Origin: Bolinopsis microptera
Lineage: Eukaryota; Ctenophora; Tentaculata; Lobata; Bolinopsidae
Reading direction: 5' to 3'
Length of the DNA stretch: 64,000 nt
NCBI RefSeq assembly: GCF_026151205.1
Contig: NC_087081.1
Coordinates: 3,477,246-3,541,245, forward strand
This document shows positions 63,770 through 64,000 of the stretch, piece after piece; within the stretch, counting starts at the first letter, position 1, and each line of letters starts with the position of its first letter. The notes beneath the pieces are model-generated. The model was not told the origin of the DNA and ran no database searches. It saw nothing but the letters and a program-made list of their open reading frames with translations. The position numbers were made by a program, and so were the translations under genes.

Positions 63770-64000
63770 ACGTTGTTCACCAGAGTTAGGATGGTACAAA
63801 AGATGATTAATATTAATCAATGCCTGAGATTTAAATTAAATTAATCGAATCTTCTTATTGAGAGTCAACTGGGCTGGTTCCCGGTCAGTTTATAAATGGT
63901 CAGTTTCACAACTCCCTATAATGGCAGAGTTTAAAAGTAAAATACTGAAAAAATAAGTCTTACTCAGAGCGTATCCGACGTTTTGGGTTTCCGGCTTCTT
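63770..64000. other. No feature recognised
   Basis: AT-rich sequence to the window end. Confidence 0.4.

Overview
This window looks like nuclear DNA of an AT-rich metazoan, most likely an aquatic invertebrate. I cannot resolve the phylum. The evidence is: spliceosomal introns with GT/AG borders and AATAAA-type polyadenylation signals; a secreted protein joining a FAMeT-like domain to a GCC2/GCC3 cysteine module; a TTAGGG-type array; a tRNA-derived SINE; and a dense mix of animal-type retrotransposons (LTR/Gypsy, RTE, CR1/Jockey-like, I-like, Penelope-like) and DNA transposons (TTAA-type foldbacks, MULE, 8-bp-TSD MITEs). There are no operons, ribosome-binding sites or CRISPR arrays.

Host genes are few. 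The best one is a four-exon gene at 48322-50887 with all introns in phase 1. It encodes a predicted secreted, probably GPI-anchored 298-residue protein: signal peptide, jelly-roll FAMeT-like domain, GCC2/GCC3 module, seven GDETD repeats, hydrophobic tail. The terminal exon of a paralogue lies at 15-112, with a single repeat unit. The 3' flanks of the two genes (1-925 and about 50785-52925) are clearly duplicated. In the second copy an intact intronless 218-codon ORF (51315-51971) sits in 1.25 kb that the first copy lacks. Almost everything between the two gene copies is transposable elements.

Layout. 0.9-6.4 kb: a Gypsy pol tail, then a defective LTR element (TSD GAAAA) holding a palindromic TTAA element. 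7.0-14.4 kb: a palindromic element, GGACATTAA-type repeats, an AACGTT-rich tandem array split by a TIR element, a 236-bp GA microsatellite and a SINE. 14.46-20.81 kb: a TIR composite (TSD CAATTA) with a telomere-like array split by a decayed MULE (9-bp TSD) and a piggyBac-like foldback. 21.2-40.3 kb: one CR1/Jockey-like LINE broken into five pieces by a 433-bp MITE, LINE/RTE insertions, an intact LTR retrotransposon with identical 105-bp LTRs, and a giant GC-rich foldback element. That foldback holds a LINE fragment, which in turn holds an intact full-length RTE element. 40.9-47.7 kb: a palindromic composite of two repeated modules. 53.8-60.6 kb: a Penelope-like RT fragment and a second CR1-like LINE, hit twice by 5'-truncated copies of the same I-like LINE. 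60.8-64 kb: a 190-bp tandem repeat, unannotated AT-rich DNA and half of a palindromic element also present at 7-8.3 kb.

Most nesting calls rest on target-site duplications and, in the split LINE, on the host reading frame continuing in phase across the insertions. Superfamily names come from protein motifs and terminal structure read by eye, without database searches.
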